DNA of 64,000 nucleotides from Telmatactis stephensoni (GCA_029948255.1 JALIZF010001761.1:558001-622000), one strand, 5' to 3'; positions 36,201 to 47,709 are shown, numbered from the stretch's first letter. Program-made: numbers and translations. The notes: generated by a model from the sequence alone, not told the origin.

Positions 36201-39200
36201 TGGATCGGCGTCAACGTAGAATGTAGAGAATACAGTAACTGTGAAATACGGAGTTCAAGACGCAGTCGTTCACTATCGTTAGGGGCTGTTTATATGAAGT
36301 CAAGCTGTCCCTGGTAGCTGGGATAACTCTTTTGTTTTCTTTTCCCTTGGAAGCACAAAGCAAAAAGTCATCCCGGCCTCTACAGACAACTTGTACAACT
36401 ACAACTACTTAGACAACTTTTAATCTGTCTATTTATATTCATCAAAGGTCGTGTATATAATGTGACAATCAAGTTAACTGAGGCATACACCGATGACTTG
36501 GCCAACGGCTACTCAAAATCACACAACGACAGAAGAATAGAGTCCGAAGCTGGTGTAAGTAGAACCCCGATGACAACACATAAAATTCTATTACAATACC
36601 ACTCCCCCTGTGAAAATTGGATGCAAAGAAAATTATAATTGTTAATTGAAGATGATTTTTAACACAAAAACAACAACAACTATATTGTTATTTTGACAAT
36701 AAATCAGAAATTTTTGTTGCCCACATTTTAGCATCGAATTATTTGATGCGGGAGCAAACCATAAATTTATGATTTATATGTAAAATTCCAAAAGAAAAAA
36801 GAAGAAGAAGAAGAAGAACAAACAAACAAACAAACAAAGAATTAAGAAAAAAGAGAGGAAGAAGAAAAAAGCTGTTATTATAAAAAAAAATAAAATAAAA
36901 TAAAAAAAAAAGACTCTTTGTTTTAACGAGGATATAACAGGTAAAGCAAGGCTTTTTTCCAACCTGGTCCTCAAATCCTGAAATAAATACATACTGATAA
37001 TCGGTAAACATAAAGTGATTTAAAAATCCCAACTGGCAAGGAGGCGAACCAGTTGGCTATATTACAAGCATGGCCGAGAAACTGAATTTGAACTAATCGA
37101 AATCGGAACAAATTCAGTCTCAGCTAGTGGCCAGAGCGGGTATCGAACCTGGGACCGCCAGATTGCGAGACCAACGCTCTGACCACTCGGCCATGCTGCC
37201 TCCTTATTATAGAGAATAAGATAGATATTTGGCAAAATGGCAAATGCTTAATTTATTCTGTTTCATTTGAAACGCTAAGAACTCTCACGCGAACATTTTA
37301 TTTATTTTTTGTTCTTTTTAGTATGTTTCATTTTTTTCCTAGTCTCGATCCTTCATAGTCGTGTTAATATTATTCTCGTCACGCAGTGCAAAGCAGCCGT
37401 GTGTGGCGATGGAGCATTGCGTGACGAGACTAAATACGGCTGCAAAAGTCGTTCGGCAAAAAATCTACATGTAACCCCCATTTTTTTTATTGCTGATAAA
37501 TTTCATCTCACTGTTGTTTCCTAGAGTATATCAAAGTATTAAAAAAGTTTGGATTGGAAACATGAAAATTGGAGTTTTCGCTTTCAATGGAACCACCTTA
37601 AAGTGCCAATAAGAATATAAAAGATGTAATTTTGTTTCAGCTTTTAATGTAGAATATACAAATTTGAAACAAATTTTTTAACACCCAACCCCTTTGTTTC
37701 TACAGATACACCAAGCATTTGATGGGTATGGTCCTTTCCAAGCTCTTAAAATCAACTCATTTAGGTGAGTATTGGCATTAATATTTTATCGGTTGCCTTG
37801 AGAGGTAGTTCGATCTCTCATGTAGTAGGGGAGCGGAGGGGAAAGGAAAGAGGGGAAAAGGACGACCTTTCCTTTCCCCTCCGCATGCATACTCATGCGC
37901 TAGGGAGAGGGGAGGGCCCCTCTCCCTAGCGCCCTGGGTCGCCGAGGAGGCGAAAATGACTACTTACTCGCTCTCTGTAGAGTTTGCTTTTCTGTTACTT
38001 TAAAGTCATTCACGCCAAAAATCGACCAAAAATGAAAGCAAAGTAATTTTTCACTTTGGATTTTTTTCTTTATGCTATTTTACTTGAATACTGTTTATCT
38101 CATATAGTTTAGGCTTGAAAACCTGATTTTTTCATTCACTTTTCAAAGTAGTCCGTAGAAGTAGGTGATTCAACTCTGCAGCTGATTTTTTAGCCAAAAT
38201 TACGCAAAAATTTCTTAGCTTACATTTGTATGTGTTCTTTACACCACTCGTGGTATTATGGCAAATACAACTAAAAACCACGTTTTATCTATAAAAAATT
38301 GTTGATAATTTGCAAATCATGAATCCCTATTTTCTCTACTCACCTTTTATCATTATTAGGTGAGTAGAGCGGCCAATCAGAATGCGAGATTTGCATTAGC
38401 TAATACTAGTTTTTACTAATAACTGAACCAATGGCTGGCACAACTAATTAGACAATTATGTGCTAATACAATCTAGTAAAAACAGACCCTAGTGGGATTG
38501 AATTGAATGCTCTTTATAAAAGCTCTTTACGAATAAGCTACAATAATGAATATATAATAAGACTAGTGATATTTGTAAAAAATGTCTTTTAATCTAGACA
38601 ACGTTAATGAAATGTGTAAAAAAGGAATACTCATGCATCCAATAGATGCCAGAGCCGTCATTATATTATTCATAATACATTTTTTTACTTTCTATATTAT
38701 CAGCAAATCTCCTGATGGTAAAGCGCTTATTCAAGTATTCCTTGAATTCAAAAACAATGGCACAGCCCACCTTCCTAAATTGATTGCTCAGCTAGCAAAA
38801 GGACTGCTTGGAAAATTGAAAGCCGACAAGAAATTAGTATATGCAGGTAATGATGAGATTTGAAAACACTGCAGAAACAGGCTAACAAATGTGATAGGGG
38901 TGCTCGACGGACCTTTTAGGGTCGAAAATATGACCCGCTCGTACCTTTTAGGGTTTTCGGTTCATAGCGTACCTTTTAGGGTCAGGATAACGAAAATCAC
39001 ACAAAGTTTGAAACGATCTCACATACGAATAATCTTTATTAATAATGTGGTCGTACCTTTTAAGGTATAAAATCTGCATCTCCGATAATTTATGTGTACC
39101 TTTTAGGGTCAAAAACCCTCCGTCGAGCACCCCTACATGTACAACTTTTGTAAAAGAGTACCCCCTTTTATGGAGTACCCCTCCCCCTGGGGAACTCTGT

Positions 39201-40194
39201 TAGTGAAAGGTCTAGAAAATTATCGCTGGAGCTTTGCATATAGGTTTAAACTGGCGACTTACGGTTGAAACGCTGCTAAACTCTGGTACAGAAGTAGTTG
39301 TCTTCTGTCGATGAGCCGAAGGCTGAAGTACTCGTTTGGCGTTTTCTTCGATTCCTGATAAAATTTCTTTACCCCATTTGAGAGAACTTGTGGCGACAGA
39401 ATTTATATGTGATAGGTTTTGGATAACCAGTCTAAAAGACAGTTAAATATAATGAGTTTACCTAAAAACAGGCACGCCAAGCAGTCTTCTTTTTGTTTTA
39501 AATAAGCCTGTTGAGTTCTCTTTTTCGAAAAATCCTCAAATTTATCATCAGGAACATTTTTTCTTTCTCACTGTGCATTATAGCCGTTGTGTAATGTCTT
39601 TGCTTCACGGCTATTATTACGCCGTCGACATACATATGTCATGTCATAACCACGCGTCACGTGATACAAACTGTTCAATCAGAAAATCAGAATTTGTACA
39701 GTGTATGAAAATTGAATAACAAATTAGAATAAGGCATCGATTATAGGTTGATTATTCGATAGAAATATCACGCTGCTGTGTAAATATTGGCTTTGCTCAC
39801 ACATCATTTGTTTTTATTTTTCTCGATAGGCTGCTACTTTGTTCCACCTGTTCAGCCAGTATGCGGCTACCCGTGCCCATCATCGTGTGCTCCAACCTGT
39901 GCCTCTTCTTGCTGTCAGCAGTACGTTGTTCCTGCTCCACCAGTCATGGTACCCCCTCCACCACCCCCACCACCTCCACCACCCCCTCCACCATCTCCAC
40001 CACCTTCTTGTGCCGCACCATGTAACCCTATCTGTGCTCCATCATGTGCACCAGCTTGCTGCATGACTGCCTATCCCTCTGGACCATATGGAAAGAGAGC
40101 GCACGCCCCAAAGCCAAAGAAAGAAGACGTAGAAAAATTGAAAAAGCACCTTAAGAAACATGTCAAGAAACACGCCAAGAAGTCTAAACATTAG
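33241..40194 (+). CDS. Secreted SEA-domain protein with two minicollagen cysteine-rich domains
   Basis: Six exons by splice signals and frame: 33241-33292, 33921-34004, 36448-36554, 37706-37764, 38704-38846, 39830-40194 (269 residues; phases 1,1,0,2,1). The start ATG begins a signal peptide (MRGTVFALCIALCITLA) 12 bases after an acceptor. Residues 18-45 are a Lys/Pro/Thr linker. Residues 46-148 form a SEA-like domain (YNVTIKLTEAYTDDLAN ... ALKINSFSKSPDGKALIQVF). The last exon holds two canonical C3C3C3C3CC domains (160-177 and 209-226) separated by 14 prolines, a KR site (236-238 area) and a Lys/His-rich tail. These cysteine domains are known from nematocyst minicollagens and NOWA, where they cross-link the capsule wall; a nematocyst role is inferred. 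There is no Gly-X-Y stretch. A polyadenylation signal candidate is at 40554. Confidence 0.85.
33340..33430 (+). repeat. tRNA-related SINE-like fragment in intron 1
   Basis: The text GGATAGTGCACGGCCTGCTA followed by GGTCCCAAGTTCACTTCCCA looks like an eroded tRNA-like head, with the B-box position reading AGTTCACTTCC. The A box is poor. It lies within an intron and cannot be a functional tRNA. Confidence 0.35.
34455..34565. repeat. Tandem GCACTTTAAAGT-like words in intron 2
   Basis: Five related words spaced about 25 bases apart: GCACTTTAAAGTAAT, GCACTTTAAAGTAG, GCACTTTGAAATAA, GCACTTGAAATTA and ACACTCTAAAGC. Later TTCAAAGTGAG occurs twice (34660-34695). A degenerate minisatellite or a worn transposon end. 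Confidence 0.5.
35165..35322. mobile_element. Foldback/MITE in intron 2
   Basis: Arms of about 50 bases begin GTTATTGACCGAGCGTGAGG on the left and GTTATTGACCAAGCTTGTTC on the complementary right arm, both containing GGTCCGGATAGGA and ATATTTGGTC. About six mismatches. No clear target duplication. Non-coding. Confidence 0.7.
35836..36066 (+). other. Unassigned open frame within intron 2
   Basis: A 76-codon frame with a basic, protein-like stretch (KFRRKKYVKADFEALSKFLQ) and KRMIFSRPRILYDG. It lacks flanking splice sites in a phase that would join the surrounding gene, and I do not recognise it. It may be a transposon remnant. Confidence 0.2.
37025..37203 (-). mobile_element. tRNA-derived SINE in intron 3
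   Basis: Read on the minus strand the element opens GGCAGCATGGCCGAGTGGTC, giving an A box (TGGCCGAGTGG, complement of 37183-37193), and has a B box GGTTCGATACC (complement of 37139-37149), the internal Pol III promoter pair. The tRNA-like head resembles a Leu-type start. The body ends with CCAACTGG...CCAGTTGG inverted words. It stands in antisense orientation to the host gene. Confidence 0.75.
37833..37932. repeat. Two adjacent perfect hairpins, GC-rich
   Basis: GCGGAGGGGAAAGGAAAG (37833-37850) pairs with its exact complement at 37867-37884; GCGCTAGGGAGAGGGG (37897-37912) pairs with 37917-37932. The purine/pyrimidine asymmetry and GC content contrast with the surrounding AT-rich intron 4. 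Probably the remains of a small foldback element. Confidence 0.7.
38897..39133. mobile_element. MITE with TA duplication and internal ACCTTTTAGGGT repeats (intron 5)
   Basis: The 237-bp element has 16-base terminal inverted repeats, GGGGTGCTCGACGGAC-type at the left and the complement at the right, flanked by TA (38895-38896 and 39134-39135). Inside are five copies of ACCTTTTAGGGT or a one-base variant at 38911, 38943, 38970, 39054 and 39098. TA duplication fits Tc1/mariner-like mobilisation. It lies in the last intron of the SEA/minicollagen-domain gene. Confidence 0.75.
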
Positions 40195-40790
40195 ATAACT
40201 GGACATTTTGTCTGAATGCGATTGTTTAGATACTTACAGCTAAGCAAGAACCAGTTTAGATAACAACATAGCATAACATGTCTTAAACAATCGTATCCAG
40301 GTATCGTAAGTTGCATCAGAACTTCTTGACTAAAAAAAAGCTTGAACTGAGGCATTAATAATAATATTCACCCATGGGGTCTTAGAGAGGAAGAATGTTT
40401 TGGTCGTCGAGGATTCGGTCGTTCAAACTTGGCGGCTCGAAGGTTTTTCCTGGCTCCGAATGAAGAGTAAATTCTGTAGGAATTATTTAATAATCAGTAG
40501 ACATTATTCAATGAGGACACTAAGTTTCGCAATGCTTTTTATTGGAAGCATAAAATAAACACGTTTTTAGAATTTTTCCAGCACCCATAGGGAATGGTGT
40601 GAGTAGGAACCAAGTCAGTCTCTCTGAAATCATTTCCGTCGTCTCTGTCATGTTCCTTGAGGATTTGTTGAGTGTTTTTACTTTATTTTATGTTTGCTTT
40701 GTTTGAAAGGAGTAGGTTTCTTTTAGTGTATATAAAAATAGCTCATGTCAATCGTGTTATTAAAGTTAAAGAGAAAAACCGCCACTAACT
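40195..40790 (+). other. 3' UTR and flank of the SEA/minicollagen-domain gene
   Basis: AATAAA at 40554-40559 and ATTAAA near 40757 are the candidate polyadenylation signals. Nothing else is encoded here. Confidence 0.4.
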
Positions 40791-40850
40791 TGTAATCATT
40801 TTCAAATCAATGCAGAATCGAATTAACAGAGACAGTGTCAGAGGCCTACC

Positions 40851-41020
40851 CAGGGGCGGATCCAGGGGGGTGTCCATAAGTGCACCGGACATTCCCCTAG
40901 CGCCATACGAGATGACGTCATTAGATTCCATTTTTAGGAGGCCGCCATCTTGGATATGACTTCATCTCTCAAGAGGCCCATTTGGGACACCCCCTTTGGA
41001 AAATCCTGGATCCGCCCCTG
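40851..41020. mobile_element. hAT-like MITE
   Basis: The 170-bp element starts CAGGGGCGGATCCAGG and ends with the exact complement CCTGGATCCGCCCCTG. The CAGGGGCG tip is typical for hAT transposons. The flanks GCCTACCC and GCTACCC look like a worn 8-bp duplication. Internally GGACACCCCC-like text is also inverted. Confidence 0.8.
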
Positions 41021-41183
41021 CTACCCGCCACTTATTTGACATTGCTTAGCAAGTTATTTCTTTATGTTTATAGAATGACATTTATATCTGTTTTACTTTC
41101 TGTTTTTAGTTTTGTATCTTTGAAACTTTGGATTCTCGCGCACGTGTTATGTTAGTGCGTGCCCACGTGCTCTTTGTTTATTT

Positions 41184-41343
41184 GTTTACACCCTTCTAAT
41201 AAATGCCACAACGTATTGTTTTCCGCGCTTGACATCAAATTTGTTCTTTTGAAACTCGCACAATGTGAATGCAATTGAAAAGAATAAATTTGACGTCAAG
41301 TGTGGAAAACAAGCATTGTGGGATTTATTGGAAAGGTGTAAAC
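41184..41343. mobile_element. Foldback element, ~65-base arms
   Basis: The left arm starts GTTTACACCCTTCTAATAAA and the right arm, read in reverse complement, GTTTACACCTTTCCAATAAA; both continue through CCACAA, TGTTTTCC, CTTGACRTCAAATTTRTTCT. Roughly 85 percent arm identity, short loop, no coding. Confidence 0.75.
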
Positions 41344-41344
41344 A

Positions 41345-43855
41345 TTGGGCGTTTAGCCCAAAAGCTCGGTAAATAAAAAATTCAAGGTTGTGGAAACACT
41401 TCATTTATGACAATCCAGGATCATTCTATTTTTCTTCTGGAAAATGGCGGATTGCAAATCAGTTACTTAGCTATCGTCAATCGTTCGTTCAATCCAGCAC
41501 TCTCTCATTCAATCAGATAAATCAATCATTCGAACACAAGTCAATAAATCAAATTAATTGATCCATGCATCAATCATTCATTCATTCAGCCATGCAATGG
41601 GACTGTCATTCATTCCCATGTTAAATGTCGTTATGTTTTTCTTCCTTTTACATCAATTTCAAACAAATTTTTATACTAGCTTCCCTTTATTTTGCCAGCT
41701 TCACATATTCATTGACATATATGGGCATTGCTCTTTATTAGTCTCAATTCATATTTTTTATCAATTCAATCTGGCTATCCTGCCGCTTCATTCACAGCTT
41801 TTTGGACGCAATGAAATTTCATGCATTTTTAGGTCATCTGATCAAATCAGCGTAAATTGCCGCTGAAATACTAACATCTAATAAGTCTGTATCTACAAAG
41901 TGAGTTTCCTACGCTTCACAAATGCTGAAGATTAACTGTGACTTTTTATTATTGTCAATGATGGGAGTCCTTTCAATCGTTAGAATGTAGTCTTGTTGTT
42001 AGAATCCTCGTTTATAAGAACTGCAAAGAAACAGAGAAAAAATCAGTAGACATGTCAATGTACTGATGCTATACGTAATTATGATTGAAATTATGTCCAT
42101 ATATAGCAGTTTGGAGGATTTAGAGGACGCATTCGGGGGGAAGGTAGGCTTAAAGCCCAAGCAACTATACTAAAAATAAAGTTTGTGGTAATATATATAC
42201 ATTTATTCTATAGACGCGAGTGTTTTATACTGGGAAATACGCCACTCGTAAATTTCATACGAAAATACATCCAGGATACGAGTGACATATTTTCTATATC
42301 CTCACTAGTGAAGATATCGATGACGTCAGTTCCTGCTTTTTGGCGCTCTTTCGGTGCGTTCGTTGCCAAACTCCAGTCAGTTTTGAAATGGCGAAGTTTG
42401 TAAAAGTTTACAGAAGAATAATTATTCATGTTAAAAAAATCATTTTGCGGGGAACAAGAAACTGTAAAACATTCAGTCCACTCCGGCCTTGCAGGTGAAA
42501 AGGAGAAGAGCGAGATCGAGAAAACTCCAAACGAACTACAAGAACTAGCTAGCTGATTGAGTTTGTCCTTCGCAGAAGCAAGTAAGCTGGTATAAAATCG
42601 GTAGAAGCTTTAAAATTACAAGTATTCAGGCACAAGTAAAGAAAGCAAAACATTTTTGCGAATAAATTCATTTTTACAACAAAAGTGTGTCTATATAATA
42701 GAAAGAAAATTACACGTTGGCTTGAAGATATGAAGTTTATCTTCGCACCACCTTGTAATATCCTCTCTATATGTACATAATTTTTTTTTTCACTCGCTTT
42801 ATTCACCGTTAATTTTTATCACCAAAATTATGTCCATGGAGCGGTATATATGCATGCACAGGATTGTCGGGCGAAAATACTTTTGTGAATGGAAATATAT
42901 ACGTTTTCCACTCGATTTTTACATCGATGAATATCAAATGAAAATCCAACGTTTTATGAACCCAAGCGGCTATCTACCGATTCCCTTGAAATTCTCTCAG
43001 TACTCCGTCCACAAACATTGAAAATGAATTGTGAGAAGATGAAGCAAGAGTGTGCGAATACCACTTCAACCCTCAAGAAGTGTAACGTATAAAAATTCTT
43101 GAAAGTTACAAAGGGTTTTACCCGTGTTCATCATCATAAGCATCATTGCTAATTGCAAAAGAATCTGCATCACAAAATTCACAAATATAAAAGTTAGTTT
43201 TTCAGTAAGAATATATTTTTTGAGTGCATCTTAAACAATCTACTTGTTGAGTTTTTTGTACTTTTTGAAAAAGGTCGCAATTGTATTTCATCTTGGCCAC
43301 TGTGTCACATTTGATCAATTGTACATTAAGTTGTCGCCCAATTTATCACAACCAAAGAAGTCTTTTGACTACGAGAACTTTGCTTAGCAAACACTTTCGA
43401 TAACAAGCTAAGTGCTACATTTCAGGGACACTTACATAACATGTAGGCGAAGTTTTTATGCAGATGTCATTGAATTCAAAAGTTTTCCATTATGCACATA
43501 AGATTGCTTATTGAAGCTTTAAGAACTTGTTGGTAATAAAAGTACTTCATTACAATTGAAAAAATGCTATTTCAAGTTGACGCTTAACTTTTAAAAGTCT
43601 AGCTGTGATAAAGTGTTGTCTTTAATATTTTTGGATACAGGAAGAACATCACTTGAAAATAGAATGAAATATCCTATAGTATTTACGTAAATACCTCCAA
43701 TTTTATAACAAATGATCCTTTAAAAAGGTTTATGTTATATCAATAAGCATAAAAAATGGGCCGTACGAAGGGTGGACAGCCCTTCCTTATGCTGTGTACA
43801 AAATGATGGCGTTTTCCATTAAATTTATCGACACGTGATAAGGATTTGTCCATCG
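41345..43855. other. Intergenic, no gene seen
   Basis: Contains ATCAATCATTCATTCATTC-type low complexity (41485-41600) and an imperfect inverted GCCACTCGTA / TACGAGTGAC pair near 42230-42285, with a GATATCGATGACGTCA word at 42310. No exon was supportable. Confidence 0.4.
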
Positions 43856-43856
43856 A

Positions 43857-44222
43857 TAATAATAATAATAGGAAGAAGAAGAAGAAGAAGAAGAAGAAGA
43901 AGAAGAAGAAGAACTGCATTTATTTATACAGGCTGAGTTTTTGCAGCTAAGAGCTGATGTGGGCCTGTTTTCTCTCACACTCACTACCTCTACATTAAAT
44001 TATTTTGCAAACATTGGTCAATTCACATGTTGATTTTTTGCTGAGGGAGGAAAACCGGAGTACCCGGAGAAAAAGCCCTCGTGGCATGGTAGAGAACAAC
44101 ACATCTAACAAACTCTACTCACATGTGGCATCCGCAGGGCTCGAACCAGTGACCCGACCCGTTGGACCACAGCGGTGAAAGGTCGGTCACTCTGCCACCC
44201 ATGCCACAGCACTATCGTGCAG
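43857..44222 (-). mobile_element. tRNA-derived SINE with (TTC)n tail
   Basis: On the minus strand the element runs from a head with GGGTGGCAGAGTGACC and a B box GGTTCGAGCCC (complement of 44137-44147), through GGGTACTCCGGTTTTCCTCC (about 44050), to a tail of about 15 TTC units (43871-43914). The CTCCGGGTACTCCGGTTTTC-type core is familiar from invertebrate SINEs. The complete head-body-tail order suggests a full-length or nearly full-length copy. Confidence 0.75.
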
Positions 44223-44349
44223 CGCGTGCCTGGTGAATATTGAATCAAAAATGGACGGCATCAGTATAGAACAGTTTGCGCAAATCTTTCTCAATATATA
44301 TGTACGACATAAAATTTCTGGTCACAAAATGAAGTCTTGGGCATTACCT

Positions 44350-44586
44350 TTAATGTCGAGCAGTTTTTTCATTATTTGAATTTAATTCTTCTCTAACTTG
44401 GTTGATCAGGTCTCTCCACCGACTATTTACGAAGTCAGAATCATCTTCAAATAAAGGGGCTGTGCGCTTTTTATTCAATCCTCGACCAAAACGGAAAAAC
44501 TTTCTATGGATAGCGTGGACCTCAAAGACTGATGTTATAACCAATAGACACGTGACCAAAAGTACTGCAGAAGTTGAAGATTTCAT
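44350..44586 (-). CDS. Secreted peptide precursor with RFamide-like processing site
   Basis: A 78-residue protein. The ATG at 44586 begins a clear signal peptide (MKSSTSAVLLVTCLLVITSV, cleavage probably after VHA at residue 25). The mature part starts IHRKFFRFGRGLNKKRTAPL: FRF followed by Gly-Arg is an amidation and cleavage signal, and KKR is a second basic site. The remaining 37 residues are acidic then amphipathic and contain no cysteine. Cnidarian RFamide precursors, for example the anemone Antho-RFamide type, also use RFG followed by a single Arg, but usually carry many peptide copies; here there is one. Upstream Met codons in the same frame lie before the signal peptide and were not used. 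The gene could instead encode another kind of basic secreted peptide. A possible donor AAAG/GTAATG sits just after the stop. Confidence 0.6.
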   Translation of the reverse strand: MKSSTSAVLLVTCLLVITSVFEVHAIHRKFFRFGRGLNKKRTAPLFEDDSDFVNSRWRDLINQVREELNSNNEKTARH

Positions 44587-44699
44587 CGTTTCTATGTGAA
44601 TAGAAAGACATACATAGTCATAACTTTTAGGAATTAAGAAAAAGAAGCAAATATGGTGGAGTATAGAGACCAAAAATAGGTAAGAAGTATTTAGACCTT

Positions 44700-47515
44700 T
44701 GCCTTCAGTAGCAAATGCAGGTGATTAGGAAGCTTGAGAGGAGCAAAAATTAAGAAAGCAGAAGACCGATTTAGTTATGATAAACATGCAAACTTAGTAA
44801 CTAACATAGTTTCGGCAAATGATAGTCTTCAGGTGTCAAACAGAGTAAGGTTTTTTTGGAACTGTATATGTATGACAGATGAAATCATAAAAATACACGT
44901 TCAGTTGTCCAATGTATTCTGTATTAATAAAACTGACGTTCACTATATAAAACAGCAAATATCTGAGTAATAATAAAGACTTCAAGGAAACACTCAAAGG
45001 ATGTAACGAGGATATTCCTCAGTACAAATACAAGTAAATTTTAATGATTATTTTTCATAACTATAAAACACTGCTAGTTGGTTTTGATTAAACGCCCTCT
45101 CTCTCTCGTCGATTGAGTCAATATAAGCAAGAAGAAGAGTTCTTGAGTCCAGTCAAATTATATCAATACTCGTGTGCAATACAATCGATACTGATCAAGC
45201 CGACAAAAATGTAGTCTGTATGTCAGAACTGTGACCTGTCCGTTCTTTGATTGAACTGAGACTGATCGTTTCTTCATCTTCGCTTTGGTCTCCCTAAGTC
45301 ACGATGTAACGGTAATGAGAGAGGAAGGATATCAGTAAATTTTAATTACAAGAGTTTGGCCTACGCATTTAATAACTTATACTTATCATAAAGTTACGGT
45401 CGGTGTTTATAATCCTTCGATACCATTACTACTATGTACAAATATTGATTACATCAATTTATGTGCATTTTGCTTATGTGCCAAAGCTATGGAAAATTAA
45501 GCAGACCAACTAAGATTAAATACTCTTGTCAGTTAGACATACTTCCGTATTGCCTCGATAAGTTTATACCCCCTACCAACAAATGACTGATGTTTTTATA
45601 TAATAAAATGATGTTCCTGGAAAGAAATTTAAATAAGACCAAGATTTTTTTCCAAAAGTTTTTACCTAATTTACAGTTATTTATCCATGTTGGAATCCGG
45701 CGTCATTGTTCATCCTTCCCACAATTTGAGTCGACAAAAAGTTCAACTCGTGGATGCAACTGAAGTGCGCGTCAGGTTAACTGTGGTTATATACTCAAAG
45801 TGGGCCCTATTGAATATACTAGTATAGTATAAAATAATTGAATTTCAAGCTTTGGCATATGTCGGGATAGGCTCGGGATAAAAGCTCAACAAGCAAAGGA
45901 AATTTGTTAAACTACATTATTCATCCTACCAATATTTTTCGTTCTTTTTTCAAATCAAATGTAAACAGTTAATTTAGACAAGCCACAAAGTAAATGCACT
46001 TGATAAATTCATGCCAAAAACCTGTGACAGATGTTATAAAAGGACGTAAAATCAGTGAGCGACTTTGTCAGACCGCCCTCTTCTGAAAACTTATGTAATA
46101 TAATATTCTGTTATTTTCTTCTAATGAGCATCCTCTTTCGTTTTCAATAGTTTTAGATTTCTGACGCTTCACATGATCTTTACATATACATTGCATATGC
46201 GTTTCAAACAGACCACTTTCTTACAATCTAAGTTTTCCATCTCCACGGGACGATGAATTCTTACTCTTTTCTTAATTATTTAGTATTTCTAACACTGTCC
46301 ATACACTTCCTTTGAATGATTACTTTAGTTTACAATGACTTTCATAAAACTGTTTCCATATAATTTGCATTGTAAACTATTTTGCACTGTTATGTTTAAC
46401 TTCCTCCACAGATCTCGTCAAATTCGATTTTGATATTCTGGCGTTTTCTCTTACTTTTTTGTCGGTGATTCAATAATTCAAATTCTCCATGTTCACGGGG
46501 ACCTTCAATCAAGCACTCTTTCTTGGAATTGTTATTTTAGAATGTAGTGTTTATCAGGCCAGGCTTTTACCTTCACATTTGATTAATTAATTTCATTTTT
46601 CTACAAATTGACATTGCCTTAATTTTTTACATCTTATAGCTCGTTTGAGTTGACCTAACATTAAGCGTTTCTTTAAGGTCTTTTTCTTTTTAAAAATCTT
46701 TCTTAGGTATAATTACATGCACTTGTTTTCTTACATGTTCTTTAAGAAATTCGGGACAATTTAAAGCCGACTTATTCAGGGTAACATCAAATTTTCAATT
46801 CGTTGTTTATACCAGATAAATACGATGTAGTCTGCTATTGAATTAACTTCCTAGTTCCGCTATTTCCTACCCGAAATGTATTATATTTACTAATGAAATA
46901 GTTGACTGCATGAGTATTTTCTCAGGACCGACATTTGAAATGTCACACAACTTCGTTTCAATGCCGTCTAAAATACTGATAAAAATTATTTAGAAAAGTT
47001 TAGAACAATACCGAAAAAGAAGGTAATGAAAAATTAATTAAGAATATCCTAATATAAAAAAAATGCAAGGTGTACTTGGAATTAGAGAAAAATCAATAAA
47101 AAAAGTTATCAGCAAAAATTGTATGATATAACTGTTTTTATGTGGTTTACATTTGCTTTTTCTGTAGCTAATCGTGTAGAATCAAAATCGATTTGTTAAC
47201 TTCATGCTTAAAGAACTGCTCGCACTGAAGTGCTATTGTTTAGTTCTAAAAGAGACTACCCGGCTAAAAAATAAACTATTTCTCAAAAGATAAAAACGCC
47301 CCGATATGGCTCTTGTAATTGCTTGTGTCATTCTCGCGGAACGTTCAGGTTGTGCTTCAGTTTAGCAGTTTTTCCGTACAGAGAAGCTGCCAAAGCGTTA
47401 AAACGATTACAGATTATTAACAAGTTAGCAGAAGTTCAAATTTTTGTGCACAATTAAAAGGGAAAGAATTTGTTTGCAGTATATTTGTTTTTCTGGATTC
47501 ATCATTTTGGGGGTT
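44700..47515. other. Intergenic, no gene seen
   Basis: About 2.8 kb of AT-rich sequence without supportable exons, RNA genes or recognisable transposon ends. Confidence 0.4.
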
Positions 47516-47518
47516 TAG

Positions 47519-47704
47519 TTACCGCGATGTTTTTTTACCGTGATCGATTGACGTTTCGACCTGACTTAGTCGGTCTTCTTCAGTCAGTGTCTGGTGGTTC
47601 TGAATGATTTTCACGGCCAATGTTTCATGCCAATGTTCAAAATTTGTACAAGCCTTAAGTGCAATTTTTGTTGTTGTTGTTGTGGGTTGATCTATTTGTC
47701 TCAA
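47519..47704 (-). mobile_element. Penelope-like element 3' fragment
   Basis: The minus strand carries HWHETLAVKIIQNHQTLTEE followed by the DNA text GACTAAGTCAGGTCGAAACG (complement of about 47550-47570). The latter matches the 3' region of the Penelope-like fragment at 14390-14410 (GACTAAGTCCGATCGAAACG). Only this terminal region remains; a short (GTT)n run lies at 47670-47680. Confidence 0.5.
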
Positions 47705-47709
47705 TTGTC

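Noticed and set aside
34455..39110. CRISPR-like spaced repeats (GCACTTTAAAGT and ACCTTTTAGGGT words)
   Set aside because: Repeats are short, irregularly spaced and lie in eukaryotic introns; the second set is inside a MITE.
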